Of a stretch of DNA of 64,000 bases, positions 9,572 to 18,662 are shown one piece after another. Within the stretch, counting starts at the first letter, position 1; the number at the start of each line of letters is the position of its first letter. The stretch covers positions 129,001-193,000 of the forward strand of contig NZ_LFXA01000004.1 in NCBI RefSeq assembly GCF_001187435.1, written 5' to 3'. The DNA is from Streptomyces caatingaensis. Lineage in GTDB: Bacteria > Actinomycetota > Actinomycetes > Streptomycetales > Streptomycetaceae. The notes below the pieces were generated by a model. The model saw only the letters and a program-made list of their open reading frames with translations, did no database searches and had not been told where the DNA came from. Both the position numbers and the translations under genes were made by a program.

Positions 9572-10258
9572 ATGATTGATCATGAACACGATCTCGCCCT
9601 GCTGCGCGAGGCGACGGACCGCCTGACGCGGGCCGTGGCGGCCCTGGCGGAGCCCGCCGTCGCGGAGCCCTCCCGGCTGCCCGGCTGGACCCGCGGGCAC
9701 GTGCTCGCCCACCTCGCGCGCAACGCGGACGCCTTGGTCAACGTACTCTCCGGGCGCCCGATGTACGCGAGCGCCGAGGCCCGCGACGCGGACATCGCCG
9801 CCGGCGCCGCGCGCCCCCTCGCCGCCCATCTCGACGATCTGCGCGCCACCGCCCGGCGCTTCGCGGAGACGGCCGCCCGGCCGGCCGACTGGTCGCGGAC
9901 CGTCACCCTCCGCAACGGGGTCACCGACAGCGCCTCCCGGGTCCCCTTCCGGCGGCTGATCGAGGTCGAGCTGCACCACGTGGACCTCGGGACCGGCTAC
10001 GAACTGGAGGACCTCCCGGCCGAGTTCACCGTCCGCGAGATCGGCTTCCTGGCCGACCGGTTCGCCGGGCACCCGGGCCTGCCCGCCCTCCTGATCGCCG
10101 ACGAGGAGGGCCGCACCTGGCGCACCGGCCGCCCGGACGGCCCCCGGACCCGGATCGCCGGCCCCGCCCCCGCCCTGCTCGGCTGGCTCGCCGGCCGGCG
10201 CGACGGCGCGGCCCTGGACGCGGGCGGTGCGTCCGTCCCCGTCCCGCCGCCCCTGTAG
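9572..10258 (+). CDS. Maleylpyruvate isomerase / mycothiol-dependent enzyme family protein
   Basis: 228 aa. An N-terminal DinB-like four-helix domain carries [20 protein letters not shown] (residues 36-55), the metal-site motif of the mycothiol-dependent maleylpyruvate isomerase family, with a second His-rich segment ([12 protein letters not shown]) near residue 130. Family members use mycothiol as cofactor for isomerisation or thiol transfer; the substrate cannot be told. Residues 160-228 resemble the family's C-terminal domain. The ATG at 9572 is supported by a -10 box 6 nt upstream, implying a leaderless message. It is transcribed divergently from uvrA; a link to DNA repair is not shown. 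Confidence 0.85.
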   Translation: MIDHEHDLALLREATDRLTRAVAALAEPAVAEPSRLPGWTRGHVLAHLARNADALVNVLSGRPMYASAEARDADIAAGAARPLAAHLDDLRATARRFAETAARPADWSRTVTLRNGVTDSASRVPFRRLIEVELHHVDLGTGYELEDLPAEFTVREIGFLADRFAGHPGLPALLIADEEGRTWRTGRPDGPRTRIAGPAPALLGWLAGRRDGAALDAGGASVPVPPPL

Positions 10259-10268
10259 ACCAGGACCA

Positions 10269-10291
10269 CTGTCGTACCGAGGAACTAGGCT
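10269..10291 (+). promoter_or_regulatory. Candidate (weaker) RecA-NDp-type promoter of the MBL hydrolase
   Basis: CTGTCGTACCG, six bases, then TAGGCT reproduces the TGTC[A/G] core, the -10 and the exact spacing of the uvrC, uvrB and polA promoters. It lacks the GTG of the upstream half. The -10 ends 6 nt before the ATG at 10298, so the message would be leaderless. Confidence 0.5.
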
Positions 10292-10297
10292 GATTCC

Positions 10298-10954
10298 ATG
10301 GCATACACCGGAGCGGTGAAGGTCGGCGGCCCCGCCGACGTACACGAACTGACCGACCTGATGATCTCGAAGGTCGCGGTCGGCCCGATGGACAACAACG
10401 CCTATCTGCTGCGCTGCCGCGCCACCGACGAGCAGCTGCTGATCGACGCCGCCGCCGAGCCGGAGACGCTGCTCGGCCTGATCGGCGACAGCGGCATCGC
10501 CTCCGTGGTCACCACCCACCGGCACGGCGACCACTGGGGCGCCCTGCGCGAGGTGGTCGACGCCACCGGCGCCCGCACCTACGCCGGCCGGTACGACGCG
10601 GAGGGCATCCCCGTCCCCACCGACGTCCCGGTGGACGACGGCGACACCATCACCGTCGGCCGCGTCGAGCTCACCGCCCGTCACCTGGTGGGCCACACCC
10701 CGGGCAGCATCGTGCTGATCTACGACGACCCGCACGGCCACCCCCACGTGTTCACCGGCGACTGCCTCTTCCCGGGGGGTGTCGGCAACACCCACCAGGA
10801 TCCCGAGGCGTTCGCCGGCCTGCTCGGCGGCGTGGAGAGCAAGCTCTTCGGGCGGCTCCCCGACGAGACCTGGGTCTACCCGGGCCACGGCGCCGACACC
10901 ACGCTCGGCGCCGAGCGCCCGCACCTGCCGGAGTGGCGCGAGCGCGGCTGGTAG
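10298..10954 (+). CDS. MBL-fold metallo-hydrolase (glyoxalase II-like)
   Basis: 218 aa. The metal motif THRHGDHWG gives His74, His76, Asp78 and His79; a further His (LVGHTPGS), a bridging Asp (FTGDCLFPGG) and a final His (YPGHGADT) complete a two-metal site of the glyoxalase II/hydroxyacylglutathione-hydrolase-like branch. Thioester or lactone hydrolysis is likely, with mycothiol thioesters plausible in this host. It lies 39 nt after the mycothiol-family gene, but its own promoter-like element immediately precedes the ATG. The position next to uvrA is conserved in Streptomyces as far as I recall. Confidence 0.9.
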   Translation: MAYTGAVKVGGPADVHELTDLMISKVAVGPMDNNAYLLRCRATDEQLLIDAAAEPETLLGLIGDSGIASVVTTHRHGDHWGALREVVDATGARTYAGRYDAEGIPVPTDVPVDDGDTITVGRVELTARHLVGHTPGSIVLIYDDPHGHPHVFTGDCLFPGGVGNTHQDPEAFAGLLGGVESKLFGRLPDETWVYPGHGADTTLGAERPHLPEWRERGW

Positions 10955-11062
10955 CGGCCTCCGCCGTGCGCCCCGGCGGGGCGCACGGCGGGCGGAAGCG
11001 AACGCTCCGCCACGCCCCCGCGCGCCCCGTTTCCCTTCCGGGAGCGGGAAGTTGGACGGTAC

Positions 11063-12703
11063 ATGCACCATGACCGGCCTCCGGCCATGTTCCGTCTCGC
11101 CACCGCCTCCCTCGTCGGGACGGCCATCGAGTTCTACGACTTCTACGCCTACGGCACCGCCGCGGCGCTGGTGCTCGGCCCGCTGTTCTTCCCCACCGTC
11201 TCGCCGCTGCTGGGCACGCTCGCGGCGTTCGCCACCTTCGGCGTGGGGTTCGTCGCCCGCCCGGTGGGGTCGGTGCTCTTCGGGCACATCGGCGACCGGC
11301 ACGGCAGGCGCCCCGTCCTCGTCGCCTCCCTGCTGCTGACCGGGCTGGCCACGGTCGCCGTCGGCCTGGTGCCGGACTACTCCCGGATCGGCCTCGCCGC
11401 CCCGCTGCTGCTGCTCGTCCTGCGCTTCCTCCAGGGCCTCGGACTGGGCGGCGAGTGGGGCGGCGCGGTCCTGCTGACCGCCGAACACGCCCCCGCGCAC
11501 CGCCGCGCCCTGTGGTCGAGCTTCCCCCAGCTCGGCCCGCCGGCCGGCTTCCTGCTGGCCAACGGCATCACCCTGGCGCTCTCCACCGCCCTGACGGACG
11601 AGGCGTTCCGCTCGTGGGGCTGGCGGGTGCCGTTCTGGGTCGCGGGCGTCCTCGTCGCGGGCGGGCTGTGGCTGCGGACCCGGATCGGCGAGACACCCGC
11701 CTTCCGGGCGCTGGCCCAGGACGAGGCCCGGGCCCGGCTGCCCGTCGCCGAGGTGCTGCGCGACCACTGGCGGCCGGTCCTGCTCACCGCGGGCGGCCTC
11801 TCCTGCGGCTACGCCGTCTTCTACACGGTCAGCACCTGGTCGCTGGCCTACGCCACGGAACGGCTCGGCGTCGACCGCACCGTCGTGCTGGGCTGCGTCA
11901 TGGCCGCCGTGGCCGTCCCGGGCCTGGCCACCGTCCCGCTCGCCCTGCTCGGCGACCGCGTCGGCCGGCGGCCGCTGTGCCTGGCCGGCTGCGCCGCCGT
12001 CGCCCTGTGGATGTTCCCGATGGTCGCCCTGCTGCACACCGGGGACGCCGCCCTGATGACCCTCGGCTTCACCGTGGCGACGGCCGCCTTCGGCATCACC
12101 TTCGCCGTGGTGGGGGCCTACGTGCCGGAGCTGTACGCACCGCGGGTGCGCTGCACCGGGGCGGCCGTCGGCTACAACCTGGCGGGGATCCTCGGCGGCG
12201 CGGTCACGCCGATGGCGGCGACGGCGCTGACCCGGGGCGGGGGGACGCCGTGGGGCGTCGCGGTCCTCCTGGTGGCGATCGCCCTGATGAGCCTGGGCTG
12301 CTTCCTGCTGCTGCCGGAGACCCGTCCGGTGCCCGCCGCGGCGGGCACCGGCGCCGGCTCAGACGTCCGCGCCCTGCCGGTCCCGGGCCCCCGCGGCGTC
12401 CTCGGCCTTCCGCGCGGCGCGCAGGCTGGTGACCGTGGTGACGGCCAGCACGGCGCAGATGACGCCCAGCGAGACGGGGATGCTGATCTCCGGCACGGAC
12501 ACCCCGCTCTCGTGCAGGGCGTGCAGGACGAGCTTGACGCCGATGAAGCCGAGGATCACCGAGAGCCCGTACGACAGGTGGACCAGCTTCCGCAGCAGGC
12601 CGCCTATCAGGAAGTACAGCTGGCGCAGGCCCATGAGGGCGAAGGCGTTGGCCGTGAAGACGATGTACGGGTCCTGGGTGAGCCCGAAGATCGCCGGAAT
12701 TGA
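11063..12703 (+). CDS. MFS transporter (metabolite:H+ symporter type) with run-on C-terminus
   Basis: 546 aa as read; the true protein is probably about 425 aa. Twelve membrane segments of the MHS family are recognisable, with the signature loop GHIGDRHGRRPVL after helix 2 and ALLGDRVGRRPLC after helix 8. Substrates in this family are small acids or osmolytes (shikimate, alpha-ketoglutarate, proline/betaine). Normal homology ends near LLLPETRPVP (about 12330). After that the frame crosses a hairpin terminator and runs 345 nt antisense through the 3' end of terC, giving a low-complexity tail rich in Asp, Gly and His. The ATG at 11063 follows GGGAAG. Stop-codon loss or a sequence error near 12320 is likely. 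Confidence 0.85.
   Translation: MHHDRPPAMFRLATASLVGTAIEFYDFYAYGTAAALVLGPLFFPTVSPLLGTLAAFATFGVGFVARPVGSVLFGHIGDRHGRRPVLVASLLLTGLATVAVGLVPDYSRIGLAAPLLLLVLRFLQGLGLGGEWGGAVLLTAEHAPAHRRALWSSFPQLGPPAGFLLANGITLALSTALTDEAFRSWGWRVPFWVAGVLVAGGLWLRTRIGETPAFRALAQDEARARLPVAEVLRDHWRPVLLTAGGLSCGYAVFYTVSTWSLAYATERLGVDRTVVLGCVMAAVAVPGLATVPLALLGDRVGRRPLCLAGCAAVALWMFPMVALLHTGDAALMTLGFTVATAAFGITFAVVGAYVPELYAPRVRCTGAAVGYNLAGILGGAVTPMAATALTRGGGTPWGVAVLLVAIALMSLGCFLLLPETRPVPAAAGTGAGSDVRALPVPGPRGVLGLPRGAQAGDRGDGQHGADDAQRDGDADLRHGHPALVQGVQDELDADEAEDHREPVRQVDQLPQQAAYQEVQLAQAHEGEGVGREDDVRVLGEPEDRRN
12326..12351. terminator. Bidirectional hairpin between the transporter and terC
   Basis: CCGGTGCCCGCC and GGCGGGCACCGG form a perfect 12-bp inverted repeat with a 2-nt centre, 8 nt before the terC stop. 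It sits where a convergent terminator is expected, yet inside the annotated transporter frame. Confidence 0.7.
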
Positions 12704-13345
12704 GTCCAGCGCGAACAGCACGTCGGTGGTGCCGATCGCCAGCATGACGATCAGCATCGGGGTCATCAGCCGCTGGCCGTTCCGCACGACGAAGAGCCGG
12801 GTGCCGTGGTAGCGGTCGGTGGACGGGAAGCGCCGCTCGACGGCCTTCAGGAAGCGGTTCTCCTCGTACTCCTCCTCCTGCTCGCCGGCGCGCGCCTCCT
12901 GGATGAGCTTCCAGGCGGTCCAGATGAGGAAGGCGCCGAAGAGGTAGAAGATCCAGGAGAAGTTGGCGATGATCGCCGCGCCGGCGCCGATGAAGACGGC
13001 CCGCAGGACGAGGGCGATCAGCACACCCACCATCAGCACCCGCTGCTGGTAGGCGGCGGGGACCGAGAACTTCGCCATGATCAGGACGAAGACGAAGAGG
13101 TTGTCGACGCTCAGCGACTTCTCGGTGATGTAGCCCGCGAAGAACTCGCCGGCCGGCTCGCCGCCGCCGAGGGCGAGCAGGCCGAGGCCGAAGAGCGCCG
13201 CGAGGACGACCCAGACCACCGTCCAGGTTCCGGCCTCCTTGAGGGAGACCTCGTGGGGCTTGCGGCCGCCGATGAAGAAGTCGGCGGCCACCAGGGCGCA
13301 CAGACCGAGGACGGTCAGCAGCCACATCGTCAGGGAGACGTCCAA
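12359..13345 (-). CDS. TerC family integral membrane protein
   Basis: 328 aa. The Alx/TerC family motif ITEKSLSVDNLFVFVL and the second acidic repeat IGTTDVLFALDSIPAIFG are both intact within about seven to nine membrane helices. TerC proteins are linked to tellurite resistance and to manganese export that metallates secreted proteins. The TTG at 13345 is chosen over an upstream in-frame start 39 codons earlier because GGAGGA precedes it by 5 nt and the product then begins MDVSLTMWLLTVLG like other Streptomyces TerC proteins. Its 3' end is overlapped antisense by the run-on transporter frame. It heads away from the two TerD-family genes upstream. Confidence 0.93.
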   Translation of the reverse strand: MDVSLTMWLLTVLGLCALVAADFFIGGRKPHEVSLKEAGTWTVVWVVLAALFGLGLLALGGGEPAGEFFAGYITEKSLSVDNLFVFVLIMAKFSVPAAYQQRVLMVGVLIALVLRAVFIGAGAAIIANFSWIFYLFGAFLIWTAWKLIQEARAGEQEEEYEENRFLKAVERRFPSTDRYHGTRLFVVRNGQRLMTPMLIVMLAIGTTDVLFALDSIPAIFGLTQDPYIVFTANAFALMGLRQLYFLIGGLLRKLVHLSYGLSVILGFIGVKLVLHALHESGVSVPEISIPVSLGVICAVLAVTTVTSLRAARKAEDAAGARDRQGADV

Positions 13346-13443
13346 GGGGTCCTCCGGCACGTCGTACGGCAACTTCCAGCGTCGTCGCTGCCGGAGGCGC
13401 GCTCCACCCGGGCGGGCACGGCACGGCCGCCTCCGTACCGAAG

Positions 13444-13473
13444 ACCGTACAGGAAGACCCAAGAAAAGGTAAA
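13444..13473 (-). promoter_or_regulatory. Predicted promoter of terC
   Basis: The minus strand reads TTTACC, an 18-nt spacer, then TACGGT, in a locally AT-rich stretch. Transcription would begin near 13437, giving a leader of about 92 nt. Confidence 0.5.
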
Positions 13474-13501
13474 GAGAATCCCAAGCCCCCTGCTTGCGGG
13501 G

Positions 13502-15433
13502 TCAGCGGCCGTAGGCCCGCCGTGCCTGCCCGACCTGCCACAGCACCCGGCGGACCACATCGCTCCCCGCGGGGGCCAGCGACGGCTCGTACGTCCATGC
13601 GTGGTGCACCCAGGGGTCGGCGAGGTGGTCGTCCGGGACGGGGGTGACGCGCAGGAGGGAGCGCCACAGCGGGTCGAGCAGCGGGCCGAAGCCCCGGGCG
13701 TCCTCGCGGTCGGCCACCATCATCAGGTGCACGCCCACGGAGGGGCCCTCGTCCGCCAGGTAGCGGAGCCGGTTGACGGCCCGGTCGTCGAAGCCGTGCG
13801 GGAAGTCGTTGACGATCAGCAGCTGTTCGGCGGTGTCGATGTCGGGCGGCAGGGCGTCGGCCGCCCCGCTGCGGACGGCCATCTGCACCAGGTCGACGCG
13901 GCGCGTCAGCTCCGTCAGGACGGTGGCGACGCCCTGCGCCCCGGCGGCCGGGGGACGGCTCAGGGCGCCGCACTCCAGCAGCGGGGCGAGGGCGGCGCCG
14001 GCCGAGCCGGCGGGGTCGATGACGTGCACGCTGTAGTCGCCGACGGGGTGGACGGCCAGCAGCCGGGCGGCGTGGGCGACCGCGCAGTCCATGGCCAGCC
14101 GGCGCAGCTCGGCGGGGTCGGCCCGGCCGGTGCCGGAGCCGGTGGCCCGGCCGCAGTCCACCCACAGCCCGCGCTCCAGCGGCAGCCGCACCAGCATGGG
14201 GATGCGCAGCCCCCGGCGCTCGGGCAGGTGCAGGTCGCCCAGGCGCAGGGCGAGGGGCGTCTCCAGGGGTGCCTGGTAGCCGTGCCAGACGGGGCTGTCC
14301 CAGCGGGCGAAGGCGGGCGGCAGGGCGTGCTCGACGACCTCGGCCTCGGCGGTGAGCTGGGCGAGGTCGCGGTCGAGGACGGCGCGGGCGCGGTCGACGA
14401 GCCCGTCGCGCCGGGCCCGCGCGGCGGCGCGGGCGGCGTCCGCGGCGGGGCCCACGCGGGTGGCCGGGTCGGCGAGGTGGGCGTCGAGCTCCCGCTCCAG
14501 GCGGGACTCGGCGAAGCCGACCGCGCTGCGGTAGGCGGCGGCGCTGCGGGCGAGGTCCTCGAACATGCCCCACACCTGGTTGTAGAGGCGCTCCTCCGGT
14601 GTCCAGCCCGAGGCGTCGCCCGCGACGGGCCCGGCGGGGGCGCCGTCGCCGGCCGCGGGCGCGGCGGGCGGCGGGGCGGGGACGGGCGGCGGGGGCGGAG
14701 TGTGCCGGGCGGGGTGGCGGTAGTCGACGCGGGTGCCGCCGGCCGCGCGGGGCGCGGCGGGGGCCAGGGCCCGGTGGGCCGCCCGGTCCTCGGGCGGCTC
14801 CTCCGGCCGTTCACCGGCGGCGGTGTGCCGGCCGCCGCCCGCGCCGCGGTGGGAGGGCCGCGGAGGGGCGAGGACGAAGTCCGCGGCGGGGCTCGCGGCG
14901 GCCGCGGCGACCAGGGCGGCGAGCTCGGCGGCGGCCTCCAGCCCCAGGTCGCGGAAGAGGGCGGGGAGGCCGTCCGCGTATCCCTGGCCGACGGCGCGGA
15001 CCCGCCAGGCCCCCCGCCGGCGGTAGAGCTCCAGGGCGACGAGGGCGGTCTCGGCGTCCAGCCCGGTGACGGTGAAGCCGGCGATCTCCTCCCCCGCGGC
15101 GCCGGCCAGCGCCAGGAACGGCGCGGCCGCCGCGCCGAACCGGGCGGGGCCCCGGCCGTCGGGCGGCAGCGCGAGCAGCACGCTGATCCGGTGCACCGCC
15201 TCGGGCAGGGCGTCCAGCTCGACGCCCACCCGCCCGGCCTCCGCCGTCCCGGCCACGGTCACGCCGGGCACGCGCGGGGCGCCGGGGTGGACGACGTGCT
15301 CCGGCCCGGGCACCCTGCCGTCCGGCCCGCCGAGCGCGGCCGCCACCACCACCGGGCCGCCCGCCGAGACCCTGATCTCCAACCGGCTCGTGGTCAGCGG
15401 GTGGTTCTGCCCCCGCACCAGCTCGGCCGTCAT
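13502..15433 (-). CDS. TerD domain fused to a degenerate FtsK/SpoIIIE-like ATPase domain
   Basis: 643 aa. Residues 1-175 are a TerD-like beta-sandwich (MTAELVRGQNHPL start, ALVALELYRRRGAWRVRAVG). Residues 195-275 form a Pro/Ala-rich linker. Residues 285-370 are helical and likely coiled coil. Residues 385-640 resemble the second half of FtsK-type ATPases (EQLLIVNDFPHGFDD as Walker B, SVGVHLMMVADRED after it). No GxxxxGK[S/T] P-loop is visible at the expected place (GLWVDCGRATGSGTG), so ATP hydrolysis is doubtful. TerD domains bind calcium and act in stress or phage-related ter systems. It lies 99 nt downstream of terD on the same strand. Confidence 0.82.
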   Translation of the reverse strand: MTAELVRGQNHPLTTSRLEIRVSAGGPVVVAAALGGPDGRVPGPEHVVHPGAPRVPGVTVAGTAEAGRVGVELDALPEAVHRISVLLALPPDGRGPARFGAAAAPFLALAGAAGEEIAGFTVTGLDAETALVALELYRRRGAWRVRAVGQGYADGLPALFRDLGLEAAAELAALVAAAAASPAADFVLAPPRPSHRGAGGGRHTAAGERPEEPPEDRAAHRALAPAAPRAAGGTRVDYRHPARHTPPPPPVPAPPPAAPAAGDGAPAGPVAGDASGWTPEERLYNQVWGMFEDLARSAAAYRSAVGFAESRLERELDAHLADPATRVGPAADAARAAARARRDGLVDRARAVLDRDLAQLTAEAEVVEHALPPAFARWDSPVWHGYQAPLETPLALRLGDLHLPERRGLRIPMLVRLPLERGLWVDCGRATGSGTGRADPAELRRLAMDCAVAHAARLLAVHPVGDYSVHVIDPAGSAGAALAPLLECGALSRPPAAGAQGVATVLTELTRRVDLVQMAVRSGAADALPPDIDTAEQLLIVNDFPHGFDDRAVNRLRYLADEGPSVGVHLMMVADREDARGFGPLLDPLWRSLLRVTPVPDDHLADPWVHHAWTYEPSLAPAGSDVVRRVLWQVGQARRAYGR

Positions 15434-15532
15434 GTGCTCTTGCCCCCCTTGTCGTCGTGCGCTGCCCGCCGTGCCCCGGCGCGGCGGGGACCGCGCCCCG
15501 CCGCGCCGGGGGCCGTCCCCGTCGCCCGTCCG

Positions 15533-16111
15533 CTACAGGACGGTGGCGATCACCGGGTAGAGGTCCTGGATGGTCCGTCCGTTGGACGGGAGGCCCAGGG
15601 CGGTCATCTGCCAGCCGGCGCCCACCCGGTGCACCTTCGCCATGATCTGCGCCGTGTAGGGCCCGCCCCCGTCGAGGGTGTAACGGGCCAGCTCCTGGCC
15701 GGTGGTGTCGTCGATCAGCCGGCAGAAGGCGTTGGACACCTCGGCGAAGGTCTGGCCGCTGAAGGAGTTGACCGTGAAGACGATCTGGTCGATGTGCACG
15801 GGCACGCGCTCCAGGTCGACCAGGATCGTCTCGTCGTCGCCGCCGGTGCCCGCGCCGCCCACCAGGTTGTCCCCGGTGTGCCGCACCGAACCGTCGTTGC
15901 TCACCAGGTGGTTGAACCAGACGTCGTCGATCGGCTGTCCGTCGGCGTACAGCACGGCCGAGGCGTCGAGGTCGATCTCCTTGGTGCGCGACCGGAACAG
16001 TCCCCGGCGGGGGGCCGACTTCCAGCCGAGCCCCATCCGCACCGCGGACAGGGATCCCCCGTCGGCCTTCTGCAGACTGACGCCCTGCCCCTTGGACAAG
16101 TTGACGCTCAC
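15533..16111 (-). CDS. terD: TerD family protein
   Basis: 192 aa, the standard TerD length, beginning MSVNLSKGQGVSLQKADGGS. The calcium-binding acidic loops are present (GDNLVGGAGTGGDDETILVD and ALGLPSNGRTIQ near the C-terminus). TerD is a cytoplasmic stress protein of tellurite-resistance systems; TerD-like proteins affect differentiation in Streptomyces. The GTG at 16111 follows AAGGGA with good spacing; the in-frame start 18 codons upstream has no ribosome site. A CATAGGGT box at 16175-16182 may be its -10 region. It forms a ter module with the TerD-ATPase fusion and terC on the same strand. Confidence 0.94.
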   Translation of the reverse strand: MSVNLSKGQGVSLQKADGGSLSAVRMGLGWKSAPRRGLFRSRTKEIDLDASAVLYADGQPIDDVWFNHLVSNDGSVRHTGDNLVGGAGTGGDDETILVDLERVPVHIDQIVFTVNSFSGQTFAEVSNAFCRLIDDTTGQELARYTLDGGGPYTAQIMAKVHRVGAGWQMTALGLPSNGRTIQDLYPVIATVL

Positions 16112-16308
16112 GCGCGGTCCCTTCTCGTTCGTGACTCTCCCCCGTGCCGCGCGATCACGCGGCATCCGGGACCGACCCTATGCATTCGCACGACCGCCCG
16201 CCTCGCCGAGTGCGGTTTGTGGCGGTCTTGCAACATCCCTCCCGGTCATCTTTGGGCAAAGGACGGCCCGTTGGGCCGGCCCGCCCCACCGGCGCCGCGG
16301 AGGACCCG

Positions 16309-18438
16309 TCAGGCCAGGCCCGCCTCCCTCATCTGCCGCAGCTCCTTCTTGAGTTCGCCCACCTCGTCCCGCAGCCGGGCGGCGATCTCGAACTGGAGCT
16401 CCGCGGCCGCGGCCCGCATCCGGTCCGTCATCTCCTCGATCATCTCGGCGAGTTCGGCGGCGGGCCGGTCCGTCGGCACGGTCTGCCGGGCCCTGGCGGC
16501 CTTCTTGCCGCCCTTGCCCCCGGCGGGTGCCGTGGGCACCGGCGCCTTCGCCTTGCCCTTGTCCGCCCGCCGGTAGCCCGTGCCCAGCAGCTCCTCGGTG
16601 TCGATCTCCTCGCGGGCGAGGGTGGCGACGATGTCACCGATCTTCTTGCGCAGGGGCTGCGGGTCGATGCCCCGCTCCTTGTTGTACGCGATCTGCTTCT
16701 CGCGGCGCCGGTTGGTCTCCTCGATCGCCTTCTCCATCGCGGGCGTGATCTTGTCCGCGTACATATGGACCTGGCCCGAGACGTTGCGCGCCGCACGGCC
16801 GATGGTCTGGATCAGGGAGGTGCCGGACCGGAGGAAGCCCTCCTTGTCCGCGTCGAGGATCGCCACCAGGGACACCTCGGGCAGGTCGAGGCCCTCGCGC
16901 AGCAGGTTGATGCCGACCAGGACGTCGTACTCGCCCGCGCGCAGCTCGCGCAGCAGCTCCACGCGGCGCAGCGTGTCCACGTCGCTGTGCAGGTAGCGGA
17001 CCTGGATGCCCAGCTCCAGGAAGTAGTCCGTGAGATCCTCGGCCATCTTCTTGGTGAGGGTGGTGACGAGGACGCGCTCGTCCTTCTCGGTGCGCTCGCG
17101 GATCTCGTGCACCAGATCGTCGATCTGCCCCTCGGTGGGCTTGACGACGACCTCCGGATCCACCAGGCCGGTGGGCCGGATGATCTGCTCGACGAAGCCG
17201 TCGGAGCGGGAGAGCTCGTACGGCCCCGGCGTCGCCGACAGGTAGACCGTCTGCCCGATGCGCTCGGTGAACTCCTCCCACTTCAACGGGCGGTTGTCCA
17301 GCGCGGACGGCAGCCGGAAGCCGTGCTCGACCAGGGTGCGCTTGCGGGAGGCGTCGCCCTCGTACATCGCGCCGATCTGCGGGACCGTGACGTGCGACTC
17401 GTCGATGACGAGGAGGAAGTCCTCCGGGAAGAAGTCGAGCAGGGTGTTGGGCGGGGAGCCGGGCTCGCGGTCGTCCATGTGCAGCGAGTAGTTCTCGATG
17501 CCGGAGCAGGAGCCGATCTGGCGCATCATCTCGATGTCGTAGGTGGTGCGCATGCGCAGCCGCTGGGCCTCCAGCAGCTTGCCCTGCTTCTCCAGCTTCG
17601 CCAGCTGCTGCTCCAGCTCGGCCTCGATCCCCGCGACGGCCTTCTCCATCCGCTCGGGACCGGCGACGTAGTGGCTGGCCGGGAAGACGTACAGCTCCTC
17701 GTCGTCGGAGATGACCTCGCCGGTGAGCGGGTGCAGCGTGGACAGCGCCTCGATCTCGTCGCCGAACATCTCGATGCGCACGGCCAGTTCCTCGTAGACC
17801 GGGAAGATCTCGATGGTGTCGCCGCGGACGCGGAAGGTGCCGCGGGTGAACGACAGGTCGTTGCGCGTGTACTGGATCTCGACGAAGCGGCGCAGCAGCT
17901 CGTCCCGGTCGATCTCCTCGCCGACCTTGAGGGGCACCATGCGGTCCACGTACTCCTGCGGGGTGCCCAGGCCGTAGATGCAGGACACGGAGGCCACCAC
18001 GACGACGTCGCGGCGGGTGAGCAGGGAGTTGGTGGCGGAGTGGCGCAGCCGCTCCACCTCCTCGTTGATCGAGGAGTCCTTCTCGATGTAGGTGTCCGAC
18101 TGCGGGACGTACGCCTCGGGCTGGTAGTAGTCGTAGTACGAGACGAAGTACTCGACGGCGTTGTTCGGCAGGAGCTCGCGGAACTCGTTGGCGAGCTGGG
18201 CCGCCAGGGTCTTGTTGGGCGCCATGACGAGCGTCGGCCGCTGGAGCTTCTCGATCATCCACGCCGTGGTCGCCGACTTGCCGGTGCCGGTCGCGCCGAG
18301 CAGCACCACGTCCTTCTCCCCCGCGCGGATGCGCTTCTCCAGCTCCGCGATGGCCGTCGGCTGGTCACCGCTGGGCTGGTAGGGGCTGACGACCTCGAAG
18401 GGCGCCACCTTGCGTTCGATCTTGGAAACGGGCCGCAT
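16309..18438 (-). CDS. uvrB: UvrABC system protein B
   Basis: 709 aa. UvrB verifies the lesion with its beta-hairpin and hands the site to UvrC. Visible are the Walker A ([13 protein letters not shown]), the damage-probing hairpin ([17 protein letters not shown]), the DExH-type box (VIDESHVT), motif VI ([10 protein letters not shown]), and a C-terminal UVR domain ([19 protein letters not shown]) that contacts UvrC. A Lys/Ala-rich insert precedes the UVR domain. The ATG at 18438 is chosen because a damage-type -10 box ends exactly 6 nt upstream, putting +1 on the start codon; the alternative 17 codons upstream lies inside the promoter. Confidence 0.98.
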   Translation of the reverse strand: MRPVSKIERKVAPFEVVSPYQPSGDQPTAIAELEKRIRAGEKDVVLLGATGTGKSATTAWMIEKLQRPTLVMAPNKTLAAQLANEFRELLPNNAVEYFVSYYDYYQPEAYVPQSDTYIEKDSSINEEVERLRHSATNSLLTRRDVVVVASVSCIYGLGTPQEYVDRMVPLKVGEEIDRDELLRRFVEIQYTRNDLSFTRGTFRVRGDTIEIFPVYEELAVRIEMFGDEIEALSTLHPLTGEVISDDEELYVFPASHYVAGPERMEKAVAGIEAELEQQLAKLEKQGKLLEAQRLRMRTTYDIEMMRQIGSCSGIENYSLHMDDREPGSPPNTLLDFFPEDFLLVIDESHVTVPQIGAMYEGDASRKRTLVEHGFRLPSALDNRPLKWEEFTERIGQTVYLSATPGPYELSRSDGFVEQIIRPTGLVDPEVVVKPTEGQIDDLVHEIRERTEKDERVLVTTLTKKMAEDLTDYFLELGIQVRYLHSDVDTLRRVELLRELRAGEYDVLVGINLLREGLDLPEVSLVAILDADKEGFLRSGTSLIQTIGRAARNVSGQVHMYADKITPAMEKAIEETNRRREKQIAYNKERGIDPQPLRKKIGDIVATLAREEIDTEELLGTGYRRADKGKAKAPVPTAPAGGKGGKKAARARQTVPTDRPAAELAEMIEEMTDRMRAAAAELQFEIAARLRDEVGELKKELRQMREAGLA

Positions 18439-18444
18439 GGGACC

Positions 18445-18467
18445 ACCGTACGACCTGCCACTGACAA
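18445..18467 (-). promoter_or_regulatory. RecA-NDp / PafBC-type damage promoter of uvrB
   Basis: The minus strand reads TTGTCAGTGGC, AGGTCG, TACGGT, followed by GGTCCC and the uvrB ATG. The upstream 11 nt equal the motif I recall for Streptomyces recA promoters. A leaderless transcript is predicted. Confidence 0.87.
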
Positions 18468-18662
18468 AGACCGTTCCACCGGCTCTCACCTGGGGTTTCC
18501 CCGGTGAACGGGCGGTGGGCGCCCGGCGAACGGCATGGGGCGGATCGCGCTTTCCCCCTGCGCCCGCCCCGGCTTTCGGGTACGACTGTGCCGTACGCCG
18601 TCACCGCCGTACCCCATGGACCGGGCCGCCGTGCCCGGTGCCCGGACGCCGCGAGGAGCCGC

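Noticed and set aside
13346..13501. Manganese (yybP-ykoY) riboswitch before terC
   Set aside because: TerC genes often carry it, but the conserved core sequences are not recognisable in this leader.
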